This document shows, in pieces, positions 63,073 to 64,000 of a DNA stretch of 64,000 nucleotides. Made by a program: the position numbers and the translations under genes. Origin of the DNA: Alligator mississippiensis (lineage: Eukaryota > Chordata > Crocodylia > Alligatoridae); assembly GCF_030867095.1 (NCBI RefSeq), contig NC_081832.1, forward strand, positions 61,303,444-61,367,443, read 5' to 3'. Each line of letters opens with the position of its first letter. The stretch's first letter is position 1. The notes below the pieces were generated by a model. It searched no databases, was not told the origin of the DNA, and worked only from the letters and a program-made list of their open reading frames with translations.

Positions 63073-63885
63073 GTTTCATAGTAGCTAGGGTCAGGAGGGA
63101 CCTGAACAGATCATCTAGCCTAACCCCCTGCCACAGGCAGGAATGAATGCTGAGTTCACAAGACCCCAGACAGGTGATCATCCAACCTCCTCTTGAATTT
63201 GCCCAAGGTAGGGGCGAGGACCACTTCCCTAGGAAGGTGGTTCCAGATTTTGGCCACCCTAACTGTAAAATATTGCCTTCTGATCTCCAACCTAAACCTG
63301 TTCTCCATCAGCTTATTACCATTATTCCTAGTCACCCCAGGTGGCGCTGGGGAGAAAAGGGCTCTACTTATCTGCTGTTGATTCCCCCAATGGGCTTGTA
63401 GGCAGCCACCAGGTCCCCCCTCAGTCTCCTCTTGCTGAGGCTGAACAGGTTCAGGTCCTTCAGTCTCTTCTCGTAGGGCCTGTCCTGCTGCCCTCTCACC
63501 AGGCAGGTGGCCCTCCTCTGAGCCCTCCCCAGGCTGGCCACATCCCTTTTGAAGTGCGGCGCCCAGTACTTGACGCAGTACTCCAACTGTGACCTGACCA
63601 ATGTCACATAGAGGGGGAGTATCAGCTCTCTGAACCGGCTTGAGATGCACCTTTGGATGCATGACAAGGTATGGCTAGCCTTGCTGGCTGCAGTCTGGCA
63701 TTGGCGGCTCATGTTCATCTTGGAGTCAATAATGACTCCAAGATCCCTTTCCACCTCTGTGCTTTCAAGAAGGGAACTCCCTAGCCTGTATGTATGCTGT
63801 GGATTCCTTCTCCCAAGGTGCAGCACCCTGCATTTGTCTACGTTGAACCCCATCCTATTTTCATCTGCCCACTTTTGTGGTCTGT
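63073..63885 (-). mobile_element. CR1 LINE 3' half, 5'-truncated
   Basis: Minus strand. A 161-codon stretch runs from MGFNVDKCRVLHLGRRN through ERDLGVIIDSKMNMSRQC and YWAPHFKRDVASLGRAQRRA to DLVAAYK. Near 63390 the frame shifts by one; the other frame then gives PPGVTRNNGNKLMENRFRL and IWNHLPREVVLAPTLGKF to the stop. The 3' UTR ends 'ggtcaggagggacctgaacag...ctagc' at about 63073. Less damaged than the copy at 1691, so probably younger. It ends at about 63885; further bases to the window end are not recognised. Confidence 0.92.
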
Positions 63886-64000
63886 CTACATGTTGGCTTT
63901 CATAACTGGTTGAAAAGACATAGCCAGCTCTTTAGTTTCACCTTTCCTTTGTCAATCATTTCGGAAGCCTGTGAGATGGTGAATGGCCTCCACTTTTACA

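Overview
The window is vertebrate nuclear DNA, most likely from a crocodilian. It is AT-rich with long introns, and it holds many fragments of CR1-type LINEs whose 3' ends carry the archosaur-style 'tcatagat...ggaaggga' signature. It also carries several kinds of short hAT-like transposon, traces of MIR and L2, and a solo retroviral LTR. The host call rests on repeat style and gene similarity recalled from memory, so 'alligator-like' is an inference. It is not bacterial or viral, and I see no CRISPR array, operon or defence system.

Two host genes are supported. UBTD2 (ubiquitin domain-containing protein 2) lies on the plus strand. The window enters inside its first intron (1-9703), then holds an internal coding exon (9704-9940), a 35.4-kb intron (9941-45347) and the last coding exon with its stop codon (45348-45745), followed by 3' UTR. 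The first exon, about 24 codons, lies off the left edge. Further downstream on the minus strand are two exons of EFCAB9 (62131-62279 and 61015-61191), the EF-hand calcium sensor of the sperm CatSper channel. Its first and last exons were not found here. The tail-to-tail order of UBTD2 and EFCAB9 matches the order known at the human 5q35 locus, so two independent exon matches and synteny support each other.

Most of the remaining sequence is recognisable or suspected repeat. From left to right: a CR1 inside an AT-ended element (1.2-3.3 kb); a tRNA-Gly-like relic (3.6 kb); a GC-rich foldback (4.3 kb); palindrome-rich MITE-like units (12.3-16.9 kb); a CR1 tail (18.4 kb); a MIR (19.9 kb); a solo LTR (21.1 kb); a 611-bp hAT-like unit with target-site duplication (23.6 kb); an L2-like LINE (24.4-25.3 kb); hAT-like copies at 31.9, 42.7, 52.9, 55.1 and 62.4 kb; an internally deleted LINE (39.4-40.0 kb); a retroposed inverted repeat with a 14-bp target-site duplication (54.2 kb); an 820-bp tandem duplication overlapping a large TIR element (57.7-60.3 kb); and a 5'-truncated CR1 at the right end (63.1-63.9 kb).

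The most notable structures are the long inverted repeat at 54212-54856, the microhomology-bounded tandem duplication at 57718-59390, the endonuclease-to-zinc-finger deletion in the LINE at 39.4 kb, and an exon-like open segment between direct repeats at 13.7-14.16 kb. I did not find an undescribed functional system. The interest here lies in transposon structure and in gene content.
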